Below the pieces are notes generated by a model. That model worked only from the letters and a program-made list of their open reading frames with translations, did no database searches and had not been told where the DNA came from. From Candidatus Zipacnadia bacterium (GTDB taxonomy: Bacteria; Armatimonadota; Zipacnadia; Zipacnadales; UBA5352): 38,295 bases of DNA. Every line of letters starts with the position of its first letter. Position 1 is the first letter of the stretch. Of the stretch, positions 25,637-33,996 are shown in pieces. The position numbers were made by a program, and so were the translations under genes. The stretch is from NCBI GenBank assembly GCA_029821635.1, contig JALGSW010000048.1, positions 1 to 38,295 of the forward strand, written 5' to 3'.

Positions 25637-27037
25637 TCATTCCCCGCTGATCTGTGCGTTCACCAGCTCGCTCACCGTGACCGGATCGTCCTGCATCGTG
25701 CCGCCGTTGTGTCCGAGCGCGGCGAGGGTCGTCGGCTCCAGGCCCATCGCGCGCACGCGGTCGATGATCGCCGGCAGCGCCTCCACCGAGCACATCTCGC
25801 CCTGGTGCATCAGGATGATGTCGCCCGCCTGGAGTCCCTTGGTGGCGTTGCGCACGATCTGCTCCGGCGCCGGCTTCGTCCAGTCGCCGGCGTTGCGTGA
25901 CCAAAACGCCCCGCCGTAGCCGAGCGATGCCATCGCGCGCAGCCCGCCGGCTGAGCAGCGCCCGCCCGGCGGTCGGAACCAGCGCATCCGCTCACCGGTC
26001 ACGCGCTGCACGATGCGGTCGCAGGACGCGATCTCCGCCCACGCCTCGTCGTCGGGGAGGCGGCTGATGCGGCGGTTCGAATACGCGTGGTTCGCCAGCT
26101 CATGTCCGCCGCGCACGGTCGCCAGCGCGAGTCCGGGGAACTGCTCGACCTTTTGCCCGACCACGAAGAACGTGGCCTGCACGCCCTTCTGCGCGAGGAT
26201 CTCCAGCATCATCGGCGTGATGAGCGGGTGCGGGCCGTCGTCGATCGTGAGCGCCACGAGGTTCTGATCGCGCCGGCCGCTGAAGATCGCCTCGACGGTG
26301 CTCTGCCCCTCCATCAGCGACAGCACGCGATCGCCACGCGCCTCCGCGAGTAGTGCGGGCCAGCTCTCGGCGAGCGCGGCGTCGGTGAGGGCGGTCGCTG
26401 GCAGCGAGGCCATGCTGTTGCGGTCGAGGGCGTAGCGCGAGAAGATCGGGGAGTAGCGCACTCCCTCCAGCGCGTCGAGGACCTCGGGCCCGGTGCCCAT
26501 GCCGGCCGCGGCGCTGAGGTACTCGGAGCGCGACACCGAGAGCGAGAAGACCGGGTGGTGCTCCTGCAGCTCGCCAACAAGCTCGGCGCCGGGGACCACC
26601 GACCACAGGTCGAGGTGATCGAGCGCGAGGCCGTCGCCGAAGGCGGCTTCGAGGCACTCGGCGGCGTCGGAGCGCAGGTCGGCGATCTCGAACTCGCCAT
26701 CGCGCCTGCCGGCCTGGAGCTTCACGAGGCCCATGCGCCGGCCATCGACGCTCGCGGACGCGACGCGCAGGACGGCCTGGTTGAGGCGCTGGCGGGCGAG
26801 TGCGTCGATCAGCCGCGCCTCAGCGGCAAGCGTGTGGCCCTTGAGGACGCCGTCGAGCCCGTTGCCGAGCGGCACGAGCAGCGCCTCGGGAGGCATGCCC
26901 GGCCGATGGGCGTCGAGGTGCGAGAGCGCATCCGAACCCAGCCGCACATCGATATGCGAGACGATGCCCGGATTCGCATGCGCGACCGCCGCGATGACGA
27001 TTGCTGCGACGATGCTGCCGGCCCTGCTGCGTGTCAC
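25637..27037 (-). CDS. Secreted polysaccharide deacetylase with N-terminal extension
   Basis: A 466-residue exported protein with an N-terminal signal (MTRSRAGSIVAAIVIAAVAHA). Residues about 255-445 form a NodB deacetylase domain. It has TIDDGPH (264-270) with the catalytic and metal Asp, GGHELANHAYSN (His312 and His317), RWFRPPGGR (355-360) and IILMHQGE (His411). It would remove N- or O-acetyl groups from a polysaccharide or peptidoglycan. Residues about 30-235 are an extra domain that I do not recognise (MGLVKLQAGRR..., PVFSLSVSRSEY). The start is GTG at 27037 with GAGGTG five bases upstream. It follows the aldolase gene closely on the same strand. Confidence 0.88.
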   Translation of the reverse strand: MTRSRAGSIVAAIVIAAVAHANPGIVSHIDVRLGSDALSHLDAHRPGMPPEALLVPLGNGLDGVLKGHTLAAEARLIDALARQRLNQAVLRVASASVDGRRMGLVKLQAGRRDGEFEIADLRSDAAECLEAAFGDGLALDHLDLWSVVPGAELVGELQEHHPVFSLSVSRSEYLSAAAGMGTGPEVLDALEGVRYSPIFSRYALDRNSMASLPATALTDAALAESWPALLAEARGDRVLSLMEGQSTVEAIFSGRRDQNLVALTIDDGPHPLITPMMLEILAQKGVQATFFVVGQKVEQFPGLALATVRGGHELANHAYSNRRISRLPDDEAWAEIASCDRIVQRVTGERMRWFRPPGGRCSAGGLRAMASLGYGGAFWSRNAGDWTKPAPEQIVRNATKGLQAGDIILMHQGEMCSVEALPAIIDRVRAMGLEPTTLAALGHNGGTMQDDPVTVSELVNAQISGE

Positions 27038-27062
27038 TGCGCCACCTCGTATCAGTGATCCG

Positions 27063-27832
27063 TCAGATCAGCCCGACTTCCCCCGCCGCCTCGTTCGGGG
27101 CGGCATCCTCTTTGACGACCATGCGCAACGCGGAGATCATCGCCGCAGGATCGTCGCTCTGAATGACGTTGCGGCCGAAGACCAAGCCGCGCGCGCCGGC
27201 CTTGATCGCCCGCTGCGCAAGCTCAAGCGCGTCGATCGCATGCGGCAGCTTCTCCGCGCCCAGCACCATGATCGGCGCCGGCGTCGCCTCCACCGTCTCC
27301 GCGAAACGCTCGCCCGTGAAGTACGTCTTGATGACGTCCGCGCCAAGCTCCGCGAGGACCCGGCAGCCCGTGTGCACCTGCCGGAACAGCTCCTCGGCGG
27401 TCAGCTCGTTGGGCGCGATCGGGAACAGCTCGCCGATCAGCGGCAGGCCGCAGGCGCGCTTGGCCTCCACCAGCCCCGCGAAGTGCTCCAGGTCGCGATG
27501 CCGAGGTCCGCGCCCATCGCCAGCGCCCTCGCGGGCTCAAGCACGTGCGCGGGATGCGCGCCGGTGAAGCCCCAGCGGCCGCCGAAGACCGTGCTCCAGT
27601 CGAGCCGGACCACGGCGCAGGGCGCGCCTCGGTAGCTGAAGGCGTGGCCGCACGACTGCAGCATCCCCGGCGAGAGCAGGATGCCGTCGGCCTCACGCCA
27701 CGCCTCGATGGCGTTGGGCAGGTCGATGGCACCGGCCGTCGGACCGATGAAGAAGCCGTGGTCGGCGGCGACGATGATCGCGCGCTTGCCGTCCGAAAAC
27801 AACCGGTTCAGGCGCATCCAGTGGCCTTCCAT
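27063..27832 (-). pseudogene. Frameshifted class I aldolase (LsrF/FbaB-like)
   Basis: Two overlapping frames (27832 to about 27500, then 27470 to 27063) together encode one aldolase of about 256 residues. The first part has AIIVAADHGFFIGP, DGILLSPGML and ALAMGADLGI. The second has GELFPIAPNEL, the Schiff-base lysine in GADVIKTYFTGE and GLVFGRNVIQSDDPAAM. At 27491-27501 one base appears missing: the frame that follows ATC should read CGC GAC CTG (Arg-Asp-Leu). The family includes LsrF and archaeal-type fructose-bisphosphate aldolases. A real frameshift, a sequencing error or an assembly error are all possible. The ATG at 27832 has GGAGGAA upstream, and the remainder looks under normal protein selection. 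Confidence 0.8.
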
Positions 27833-27892
27833 GACGGTTCCTCCCGCGAACGGCGGCGGCGTTTGTCGTCTGTTGTTTGTCGTTCGTCGTGG

Positions 27893-27982
27893 TCGTTTTG
27901 TAGGACGGGCTTCCAGCCCGTCTCCGTTCGTAATCCTCGCTACGGCGACGACGACGGGCTGGAAGCCCGTCCTACAAAACGA
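27893..27982. repeat. Perfect 30-bp inverted repeat with nested palindromes
   Basis: Bases 27893-27922 are the exact reverse complement of 27953-27982, with a 30-base spacer. Each arm includes the nearly self-complementary GACGGGCTTCCAGCCCGTC (8-bp stem, three-base loop). It sits between the aldolase start and the stop of the 286-residue gene (27993). The design resembles a paired REP or a mobile-element end, but no transposase is nearby. Confidence 0.88.
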
Positions 27983-27992
27983 AGAACGACGG

Positions 27993-28853
27993 TCAGCTCA
28001 GCAGCGGGTCCCAGTGCTCGAACTCGCGCATGATGTCGCGCTCGTTCTCCCACGGCTTGTAGAGCGCGCGGGCGCGGAGGTGATGCTCCTCGTCCAGCCG
28101 CGGCTTGTGCAGCACCCACTGGAAGTCCCACGCCGGATTGCCCTGCCCGCCGCCGCTTGGTGAGTGCGTGAGGCGCACGTCATGCCCCGGCTCGAACATC
28201 ATCGCGAAGACCATTCTTCCCCGGCGGCCGAAGAAGAGCGGCCGCGTGTGCGCCAGCTCCGAGTAGCTGAACGCGAGCGACTCGGAGGACATCTCATTCG
28301 CAAGCTCGGGCGCGATGTCGATGCTGCAGACGGTGCTGGCCTCGTAGTGGCGGCTCGTGTCCAGTTCGAGCCACCCCTCCCCCACCGGCTCATCATGCGC
28401 CCGGCCGAGGAAGTGCATCCCGAGCTCCTCGGGCGCGTTGATGTAGCTCGCGTAGAAGGCCAGCAGGTAGTCGTGTGCGAGCGTGTCGCGGCGCAGGACG
28501 AGGCGCAGGTCGATGTCGATGTAGTGCGGCACGCGCAGGCTGAAGCTCGCCATCGACTGCACGCCGAGCGTCGGCGTGGCGTCCTGGTGAAGCATCACCG
28601 ACTGCGCGTCGAGCTTCTCCAGCTCCATCTGCACCCGCCGCGGCTCGAAGTACTCGTCGGAGTCGAGCATGTCGCGGCCGTCGAGCAGGTGCTCGAGGTT
28701 GATGCCCGCGATGCCCGGCACGAAGAGGCTTTCGTCGGGGCAGTGCACGCTGGTGAGCGACTGCACGCCGTTGTACCCGGCGCGCTGCCCCTCGTGTGCC
28801 TCATTGTTGCCGATGACCGCAGTGAGGTCACCGGCGCGGACGGTCTCACGCAT
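27993..28853 (-). CDS. Uncharacterised 286-residue protein
   Basis: A soluble protein with no signal peptide or membrane segment, beginning MRETVRAGDLTAVIGNNEAH. It is rich in beta-like segments (SFSLRVPHYIDIDLRLVL, FSYSELAHTRPLFFGRRGR, MFEPGHDVRLTHSPSGGG) and in His, Tyr and Trp. I do not recognise the family. The context of an aldolase and polysaccharide deacetylase downstream suggests sugar metabolism. The start at 28853 has a weak GGGGGA upstream; a nearby alternate start cannot be excluded. Confidence 0.7.
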   Translation of the reverse strand: MRETVRAGDLTAVIGNNEAHEGQRAGYNGVQSLTSVHCPDESLFVPGIAGINLEHLLDGRDMLDSDEYFEPRRVQMELEKLDAQSVMLHQDATPTLGVQSMASFSLRVPHYIDIDLRLVLRRDTLAHDYLLAFYASYINAPEELGMHFLGRAHDEPVGEGWLELDTSRHYEASTVCSIDIAPELANEMSSESLAFSYSELAHTRPLFFGRRGRMVFAMMFEPGHDVRLTHSPSGGGQGNPAWDFQWVLHKPRLDEEHHLRARALYKPWENERDIMREFEHWDPLLS

Positions 28854-28959
28854 CGCGTCACATCCCCCGGATCATGCGCCTTTGCCGTCGTTACTCCGGC
28901 CACCAGTTTCGCCACGCGACCGGCGAGCCCTGCCACTTGCCACTGCCGTTTCCCCGCCG

Positions 28960-30036
28960 TTACCCCTCGCGCGCGAGGAAGATCACGCCCAGTACGCCGA
29001 AGATCGCGTCCGGCGCCCATCCCGCGACCACCGGGTCGAGCGCCCCCGCAAGCCCGAACGCCAGCGTCCACGAGCGCACGCCATTGTACAGGAAGACCAC
29101 CAGTAGCGCGACCACCACGCCAACGTACGTCCCGTGGCGCGAGTAGTGATGCCCGAGCGGCGCCGCGATGATCGCGAAGACCAGGCACGCGACCGGAATC
29201 GAGTACTTGAAGTGCAGGTAGACCTCGAGCTGCTGCGTCTGGCCGCCCGTCGCCTGCCGGACCTCGATCAATTCCTTCAGCTCGTACGGCGCCATCTCCG
29301 CGGCGGAGCGCTGCTCGGAGTAGTACTGCTGCAGCGCGCGCGTAAGGTAGACCTGGCGGCTCTCGAAGCGATCGGCGGCGCCCTGCAGGCTGCCGCGCTC
29401 GTCGAGCGTGATGCTCGCGCCATCGTAGAGTGTCCAGACCGTGCCCTGCAGATCGGCACGCTCGGCGACGGTAATGTCGCGAACGCGCCCCTGCGCATCG
29501 CGCGTCCAGATCGTCACGTCGCGCAGCAGGTTCTCCGCGGGCAGCATGTCGCGCACGTAGAAGAAGCGCCCCTGCTCGTCGCGGAAGAACTGGTTGTGCG
29601 CCTCGCGCACCACCGCCTGCGTCATCATCATGTCCGCAAGCGCCTGCTGGGCCGCCTCCATGGTGCTCGGGACGACGTACTGATTGAGCGCGAGCCCGCC
29701 GCCGGCCGCGACGGCGCCGGCGACGATCAGCGCCGCGCAGATGCGCGTGAAGGCAACCCCTCCCGCGCGCATCGCGGTGATCTCGCCGTAGTGCGCAAGG
29801 GTGGTCACGGACATCGCGACGCCGAGCAGCGTGCCGAACGGGAGCGACCAGACGATCGCGCGCGGCGTGCGCAGGAGCAGGTAGCGGATGATCAGCGCGG
29901 CCGAGACGCGGCCGCCAACGATCGTGGAGCTGATGTTGTAGGCGACCTCCGCGAGGAGGATGAGCACAAACAGCATCAGGCCGACGATGAAGGGCAGCGT
30001 GACTCGGCGGAGGAGGTAGCGGTCAAGGATGCGCAT
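28960..30036 (-). CDS. LptF/LptG-family lipopolysaccharide export permease
   Basis: A 358-residue inner-membrane protein. It opens MRILDRYLLRRVTLPFIVGL, has further helices (VWSLPFGTLLGVAMSVTTLAHYGEITAMRAGG and AALIVAGAVAAGGGLALNQ), a periplasmic domain (about 130-260) and three C-terminal helices. This is the YjgP/YjgQ layout. LptF and LptG with LptB move LPS from the inner membrane to the Lpt bridge. Only one copy is seen. Whether it is F or G is undecided. No convincing Shine-Dalgarno is visible before the ATG at 30036. It follows acpS by 30 bases and probably belongs to the same transcript. Confidence 0.92.
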   Translation of the reverse strand: MRILDRYLLRRVTLPFIVGLMLFVLILLAEVAYNISSTIVGGRVSAALIIRYLLLRTPRAIVWSLPFGTLLGVAMSVTTLAHYGEITAMRAGGVAFTRICAALIVAGAVAAGGGLALNQYVVPSTMEAAQQALADMMMTQAVVREAHNQFFRDEQGRFFYVRDMLPAENLLRDVTIWTRDAQGRVRDITVAERADLQGTVWTLYDGASITLDERGSLQGAADRFESRQVYLTRALQQYYSEQRSAAEMAPYELKELIEVRQATGGQTQQLEVYLHFKYSIPVACLVFAIIAAPLGHHYSRHGTYVGVVVALLVVFLYNGVRSWTLAFGLAGALDPVVAGWAPDAIFGVLGVIFLAREG

Positions 30037-30066
30037 GGCACACGCGCCGATGGCGCCGGGCGGCGC

Positions 30067-30450
30067 TCAACCCTCGCCCTCGAAGATCACCACGGCCATC
30101 GCCATCCCGGCCTCATGCGAGAGCGAGACGTGGATGCTGGTGACGCCCATCGCCTCCGCGCGCTCCTTTGCCGCGCCGGTGAGTACGAGTTCCGGCATGC
30201 CCGTGGGGTGCTTGCGCACCTCGATCTGCGTGAAATGCACACCGCCGCGCCAGCCGGTCCCGAGCGCCTTCATGCAGGCCTCTTTCGCGGCGAAACGCGT
30301 GCCGAGGCGCTCGGAGAGCGTGGCGCGCAGTTCGGCGGTCTCGACCTCCCGGCGCGTGTAGACGCGGCGGAGGAAGCGCTCGCCGTAGGCCTCCACCATG
30401 CGCCCGAGCCGGTCGGTCCCGACGATGTCTGTCCCGATCCCGAGGATCAT
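30067..30450 (-). CDS. acpS: Holo-[acyl-carrier-protein] synthase
   Basis: A 127-residue 4'-phosphopantetheinyl transferase that moves the phosphopantetheine arm of CoA to acyl carrier protein. The motifs are MILGIGTDIV with metal-binding Asp8, FAAKEACMKALG with Glu57, and IHVSLSHEAGMAMAV near the end. Length and motifs match the AcpS type. The ATG at 30450 has AGGAGTG upstream. An upstream in-frame extension does not encode family sequence. It lies between the L,D-transpeptidase and LptF/G genes on the same strand. Confidence 0.96.
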   Translation of the reverse strand: MILGIGTDIVGTDRLGRMVEAYGERFLRRVYTRREVETAELRATLSERLGTRFAAKEACMKALGTGWRGGVHFTQIEVRKHPTGMPELVLTGAAKERAEAMGVTSIHVSLSHEAGMAMAVVIFEGEG

Positions 30451-30508
30451 CCGACACTCCTGTATGCGCGTCCGGCGCCGAGGGCCGTCAATCGCCACTC
30501 GCCACCTG

Positions 30509-31546
30509 CTACTCCTGAATGATCACCCGGCTGCCGACCGGGATCGTGTTGTACATCTCGATCGCGTGGGCGTTGGTGAGGCGGATGCAGCCGCCCGAGA
30601 TGCGCCGGCCGATCGACGACGGCTGGTTGGTGCCGTGAATGCCGATCGCGCGGCCGGTCGCGTGTCCCCGCGCGGAGGTGCCGAGCCACCTCGCGCCCAG
30701 TGGATTGCGCGCGCTGCCACCGGGCATGTATTCGCCCCAGTAGGCCCGCCACGCCGGCCAAACGGCCTTGTTCACAACGCGCCACTCGCCGATCGGGCTG
30801 TTGTTGCCCTCGCCGGTGCAGCACGCCCACTTCACGAGCCGCTGCCCGGCGTAACGGATCTCGAGCGTACGGTCGCCGCGGTCGATGGTGATCTCAAACA
30901 GGTCCTCGGGCACCGCCACCTGCAGCCGCCGCTCCTCGCAGGTGAGGGTCCAGATATGCCCCTCGTCATCCCACGAGGCGCTTACGGGCAGGACGCGGTC
31001 GAGTCCGCGGACCGGAAGCTGCAGCCGCTCGCCGATGACGCGCGTTGGGTGCGGCAGGTCGGTGGCCTGGAAATTGCGCGTGACCGTGCGGCTGAAAGGC
31101 GTGAATTCGACGATGCCGGTGGGGCACACAAGCCGCGCGGCCGAAGTGGGCGATGCCTGGTGCAGCTTCGCCCCGACGAGTTCGGCGATGCTGTCGATGT
31201 CTGCGTAGAAGATGTCATCCTCGCGGACACCGCCCGCGAGGCCGGCGAGATCGCCGCTCACGCGCGCAAGGGCCGAGGCGAGCTCACCCGAGCCCTGAGG
31301 CACGGTGGAGGCGACGGGCGCACCCGCCGACTCCTCGATGCGCCCTGCCCGGACGCGCTCGGTGAGCGGCGCGGACATGACGCAGGCGAGGGGGGCGGCG
31401 GAGGGGGCCTCATGGCCGTTGGTGACGCGCTCATACATCGCGATGTCCACCGCCGACAGCACGACCCACACGCCCGCGGCCGCGAGCGCCACCTGAAGCA
31501 GCTCCAGCAGCCATCCTCGAGCGCCATCCGCCTGTGCCGCGATCAT
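30509..31546 (-). CDS. L,D-transpeptidase (YkuD domain)
   Basis: A 345-residue envelope protein with an N-terminal membrane anchor (LLELLQVALAAAGVWVVLSAV). The C-terminal YkuD catalytic domain (about 225-345) contains GRAIGIHGTNQPSSIGRR, then ISGGCIRLTNAHAIEMYN, with the active-site Cys in S-G-G-C-I-R; SHGC is more usual. It would cross-link peptidoglycan or attach proteins to it. The ATG at 31546 is preferred because of GAGGGG six bases upstream; an in-frame TTG at 31588 lacks one. The region between anchor and catalytic domain is not assigned. A promoter-like site lies just upstream. Confidence 0.93.
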   Translation of the reverse strand: MIAAQADGARGWLLELLQVALAAAGVWVVLSAVDIAMYERVTNGHEAPSAAPLACVMSAPLTERVRAGRIEESAGAPVASTVPQGSGELASALARVSGDLAGLAGGVREDDIFYADIDSIAELVGAKLHQASPTSAARLVCPTGIVEFTPFSRTVTRNFQATDLPHPTRVIGERLQLPVRGLDRVLPVSASWDDEGHIWTLTCEERRLQVAVPEDLFEITIDRGDRTLEIRYAGQRLVKWACCTGEGNNSPIGEWRVVNKAVWPAWRAYWGEYMPGGSARNPLGARWLGTSARGHATGRAIGIHGTNQPSSIGRRISGGCIRLTNAHAIEMYNTIPVGSRVIIQE

Positions 31547-31599
31547 ACCTGCCCCTCGGGTGCTGATACTGTTGCTAGAGTACGCCAATCTTGAGGGTC

Positions 31600-31628
31600 A
31601 GTATACATACGGAAGGGGGAAGCTGCAA
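31600..31628 (-). promoter_or_regulatory. Promoter for L,D-transpeptidase/acpS/lpt block
   Basis: On the minus strand TTGCAG (31628-31623) and TATACT (31605-31600) are separated by exactly 17 bases. Both are close to sigma-70 consensus. Transcription would start around 31593, leaving a leader of about 45-50 bases before the ATG at 31546. Confidence 0.8.
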
Positions 31629-31689
31629 GCAAGGTCAAGGGAAGGGTGAATGGGGACAAGTGAAAAGGGGACGGCGCGTGGGCCGTCGC

Positions 31690-31765
31690 CGTTCGGAGCG
31701 ACGCGTCCGTTGTCGTTTGGAGCGACGCATTGAGATCGCGAGCGATCTCCTCGTTTAGATGCGTC
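31690..31765. repeat. Direct repeats and 8-bp hairpin in intergenic DNA
   Basis: CGTTCGGAGCGACGC (31690-31704) and a one-base variant (31714-31728) form direct repeats. GAGATCGC (31732-31739) pairs with GCGATCTC (31742-31749) over two bases, and GACGCAT (31724-31730) with ATGCGTC (31759-31765) can form an outer stem. It lies between the promoter of the envelope genes and the stop of the gene at 31796. Confidence 0.6.
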
Positions 31766-31795
31766 GGCCGTTGCGCCTTGCTGCCGCTCTCGCCC

Positions 31796-32311
31796 TCACG
31801 GGTCCTGCGTCGCGTGCAGGTAGACCTCAACGCTGCCGTCGGGCTTCTCCTCCGCGAGGATCGCCACCCACCTGCTCCAGTCCTCGGATTCGGGCGCGGC
31901 CGGTCGAGCCGCCCACGCAGCCAACGGGTCCGTGAGTCCCTCCGGGGCCCACCAGTCGGGCCTATCACCGTGGTGCCACCGCATCACATCGACCGTCGCC
32001 TGGACCATCTCCGGATCACGCGTCAGCTCGAAGTCGATCTGCGAACGGAAGCGCTCAAAATGCTCTTCGGTCAGTCTCAGGTGAGCGTACACGGACTCCC
32101 AGGGGAAGCGTCCCGCGCTGGACTGCAGAAGCGCGGCGTCATCGGGCAGCGGAAGCTGGCTAATCTCCGCGACGGTGGCGAGATCTGCGCTCCGTGGGAC
32201 GAACACATACCAGCCCGTAAGCGAAACGACGGCAACAAGCAGGCCGAGGCCGATCAGCACCGCAAGCCCGCAGGCCCTGCTGCTGCGCTTGCGCGATTCG
32301 TAGGGTGTCAT
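31796..32311 (-). CDS. Membrane-anchored hypothetical protein
   Basis: A 171-residue protein with one N-terminal membrane segment (AVLIGLGLLVAVVSLTGWYVFV) and an acidic extracytoplasmic domain rich in Trp (MRWHHGDRPDWWAPEG, EDWSRWVAILAEEKPDGSVEVYLHAT). I do not recognise a family. It starts six bases after the sialidase-like stop, and GGAGGGG is found across the junction, suggesting a two-gene operon with sialidase. The function is unknown. Confidence 0.7.
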   Translation of the reverse strand: MTPYESRKRSSRACGLAVLIGLGLLVAVVSLTGWYVFVPRSADLATVAEISQLPLPDDAALLQSSAGRFPWESVYAHLRLTEEHFERFRSQIDFELTRDPEMVQATVDVMRWHHGDRPDWWAPEGLTDPLAAWAARPAAPESEDWSRWVAILAEEKPDGSVEVYLHATQDP

Positions 32312-32317
32312 GCCCCC

Positions 32318-33259
32318 CTACCCCTCCGCGACCCACTCCGCCTCGAAGTTCATCCACCGGATGCGCTCGCGGCGCCAGGTGTAGACCAGGTGCACGCTGC
32401 CGTCGTCGCCCACCATCAGCGTCGGGTAGGAGTACTCGCCCGGCTCGTTCTCGACGTTGCGCTTCGCCGCCCAGGTGCGGCCCTCATCGTACGAGATCGC
32501 CAGCGTCAGGGGCGTGCGCCGCGTCGGCGAGTCGTTGAAGCATGCGATCGTCTCGCCGCTCGCGAGCTTCACCATGTCCGCGCCGGAGTTGGGGTTCGGC
32601 AGCTCGGAGGGCACGCATGGCGACCACGTCTCTCCCCCATCCTCGGAGTCGCACTCCCACGCGTGCGGCACCACACCGTTGGAGCGCAGCAGCGCGTGGA
32701 GTGTCCCGTCGGCGCGCTCGATGATGGCGGGCTGGATCGAGCCGGAGGCGGCGGTCATGCGACCGGAACGCCGCCACGTCTCGCCGCCGTCATCGGTGAT
32801 GAAGGTGAGTCCGTGCCAGCACTTCTCATCGTACGCGGGCAGCACGAGCCGCCCGGAGGAGAGCTGCAGCGGCCGGTGGCGCACCATCATCCCCGGCTCC
32901 TCATCGAAGACCTGCGCCTCCGTCCACGTCTCCCCGCCATCGTGGGAGCGCAGCAGATAGAGGGCCGCGGTGTCCCAGCCCTCCTCCTGGATCACGTCCA
33001 CGAAGTGCCAGAGCTCATCGCCCTGGCGGCAGATGACAGTGTTGCCGCCCGGTCGGCCCGGCGGGTCGAAGAGCACGCGCGGCTCACCCCAGCGGTCGCC
33101 CCCGTGGACCGCGCACATGACCGCTACATCTGCCGCGCCCTCACGCGAGCCGGCGTACCAGGTGGCGAAGAAGCCGCCCTCCGGACGCTCGGCGATGGAC
33201 GCGCAGTGGCAGGAGGGTCGTTCGGCTGTCCCGTGGAATATGAATTGGCCAAGTGGCAT
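32318..33259 (-). CDS. BNR_2/sialidase-family beta-propeller protein
   Basis: A 313-residue predicted six-bladed propeller without a signal peptide. Four Asp boxes (SHDGGETW, TDDGGETW, SEDGGETW and SYDEGRTW) are visible. The start PSCHCASIAERPEGGFFATWYAGSREG is typical of BNR_2 proteins. These are often called exo-alpha-sialidases, but the group is broad, and substrate cannot be inferred. The leaderless form implies a cytoplasmic or unconventionally exported protein. It is divergent from bioY, and GAGGGG lies before its ATG. Confidence 0.88.
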   Translation of the reverse strand: MPLGQFIFHGTAERPSCHCASIAERPEGGFFATWYAGSREGAADVAVMCAVHGGDRWGEPRVLFDPPGRPGGNTVICRQGDELWHFVDVIQEEGWDTAALYLLRSHDGGETWTEAQVFDEEPGMMVRHRPLQLSSGRLVLPAYDEKCWHGLTFITDDGGETWRRSGRMTAASGSIQPAIIERADGTLHALLRSNGVVPHAWECDSEDGGETWSPCVPSELPNPNSGADMVKLASGETIACFNDSPTRRTPLTLAISYDEGRTWAAKRNVENEPGEYSYPTLMVGDDGSVHLVYTWRRERIRWMNFEAEWVAEG

Positions 33260-33299
33260 GGCTACCGCCCCTCGCGGGTGCGCCTTCGTGGCTGCACTC

Positions 33300-33328
33300 T
33301 TGCGGCACGTCGCTCATGCGCTTATACT
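33300..33328 (+). promoter_or_regulatory. Sigma-70-like promoter for bioY
   Basis: TTGCGG (33300-33305) and TATACT (33323-33328) are separated by exactly 17 bases, a strong match to the housekeeping pattern. The start of transcription would be near 33335, giving a leader of about 60 bases. No BirA-type operator is recognised. Confidence 0.82.
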
Positions 33329-33395
33329 GTCTCTTCAGACCGACAACCCGGCGCGACCCGCGCCTGCCGGATCGAGTCCAGGAAGGATGCCCGCA

Positions 33396-33968
33396 ATGCA
33401 CCGGATCGCCGCACTTACATCGCAATTGAGTGTTCCCGCTCTGACACGCCGCCACCTGCTTCTGTTCGCCGGGACGGCCGCGGCGGCGGTTCTGACCGCG
33501 CTGGCCACGCACGTGCGCATCCCGCTCCCGTTCTCCCCCGTGCCGGTGACCGGCCAGACGATGACGGTGCTGATTGCGGGCGCGATGCTCGGGCCGGTGG
33601 CCGGGTCGCTGAGCCAGGCGCTCTTCCTCGCACTCGGAGCGACGGGCATGACGGTCTTCGCCGGCGGCGCGCTCAGCGGCGTGACCGGCGGCTACCTGAT
33701 CGGCTTCGTGATCGCGGCGGCGCTCGTCGGCTTCGTTGCGCGGCGCTCGCCCGGCACACTGGCGATGGGCCTCGCGATGGCCGGGGCCAGCGCCACGATC
33801 CTCGTCTGCGGCGCCGCGTGGCTGTGCGCGGTCCAGGGCCTGTCCGTCGGGCAGGCGCTGGCGCTGGGCGTCGTGCCGTTCCTGCCGGGCGACGCGCTCA
33901 AGGTCCTCGGCGCACTGGCCGTCTGGCGCGCGAGCGCCGGTACATGGCGGAAGCTCACCGCGGAGTGA
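33396..33968 (+). CDS. bioY: BioY biotin transporter S component
   Basis: A 190-residue hydrophobic protein with about six helices. The BioY signature is IPLPFSPVPVTGQTMTVLI, followed by GPVAGSLSQALFLALGATGM, FAGGALSGVTGGYLIGF and a terminal LPGDALKVLGALAVWR. It captures biotin, alone or with an ECF energy module, which is not in the window. The ATG at 33396 is chosen because AGGAAGG is nine bases upstream; the ATG at 33387 directly touches that site. Confidence 0.95.
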   Translation: MHRIAALTSQLSVPALTRRHLLLFAGTAAAAVLTALATHVRIPLPFSPVPVTGQTMTVLIAGAMLGPVAGSLSQALFLALGATGMTVFAGGALSGVTGGYLIGFVIAAALVGFVARRSPGTLAMGLAMAGASATILVCGAAWLCAVQGLSVGQALALGVVPFLPGDALKVLGALAVWRASAGTWRKLTAE

Positions 33969-33996
33969 CGCGCGCCGCACACGGAGGCTGACGCCT

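Noticed and set aside
33321..33346. Minus-strand promoter for the sialidase-like gene (TTGTCG and TATAAG)
   Set aside because: The 14-base spacer is too short and the signal overlaps the better plus-strand promoter.
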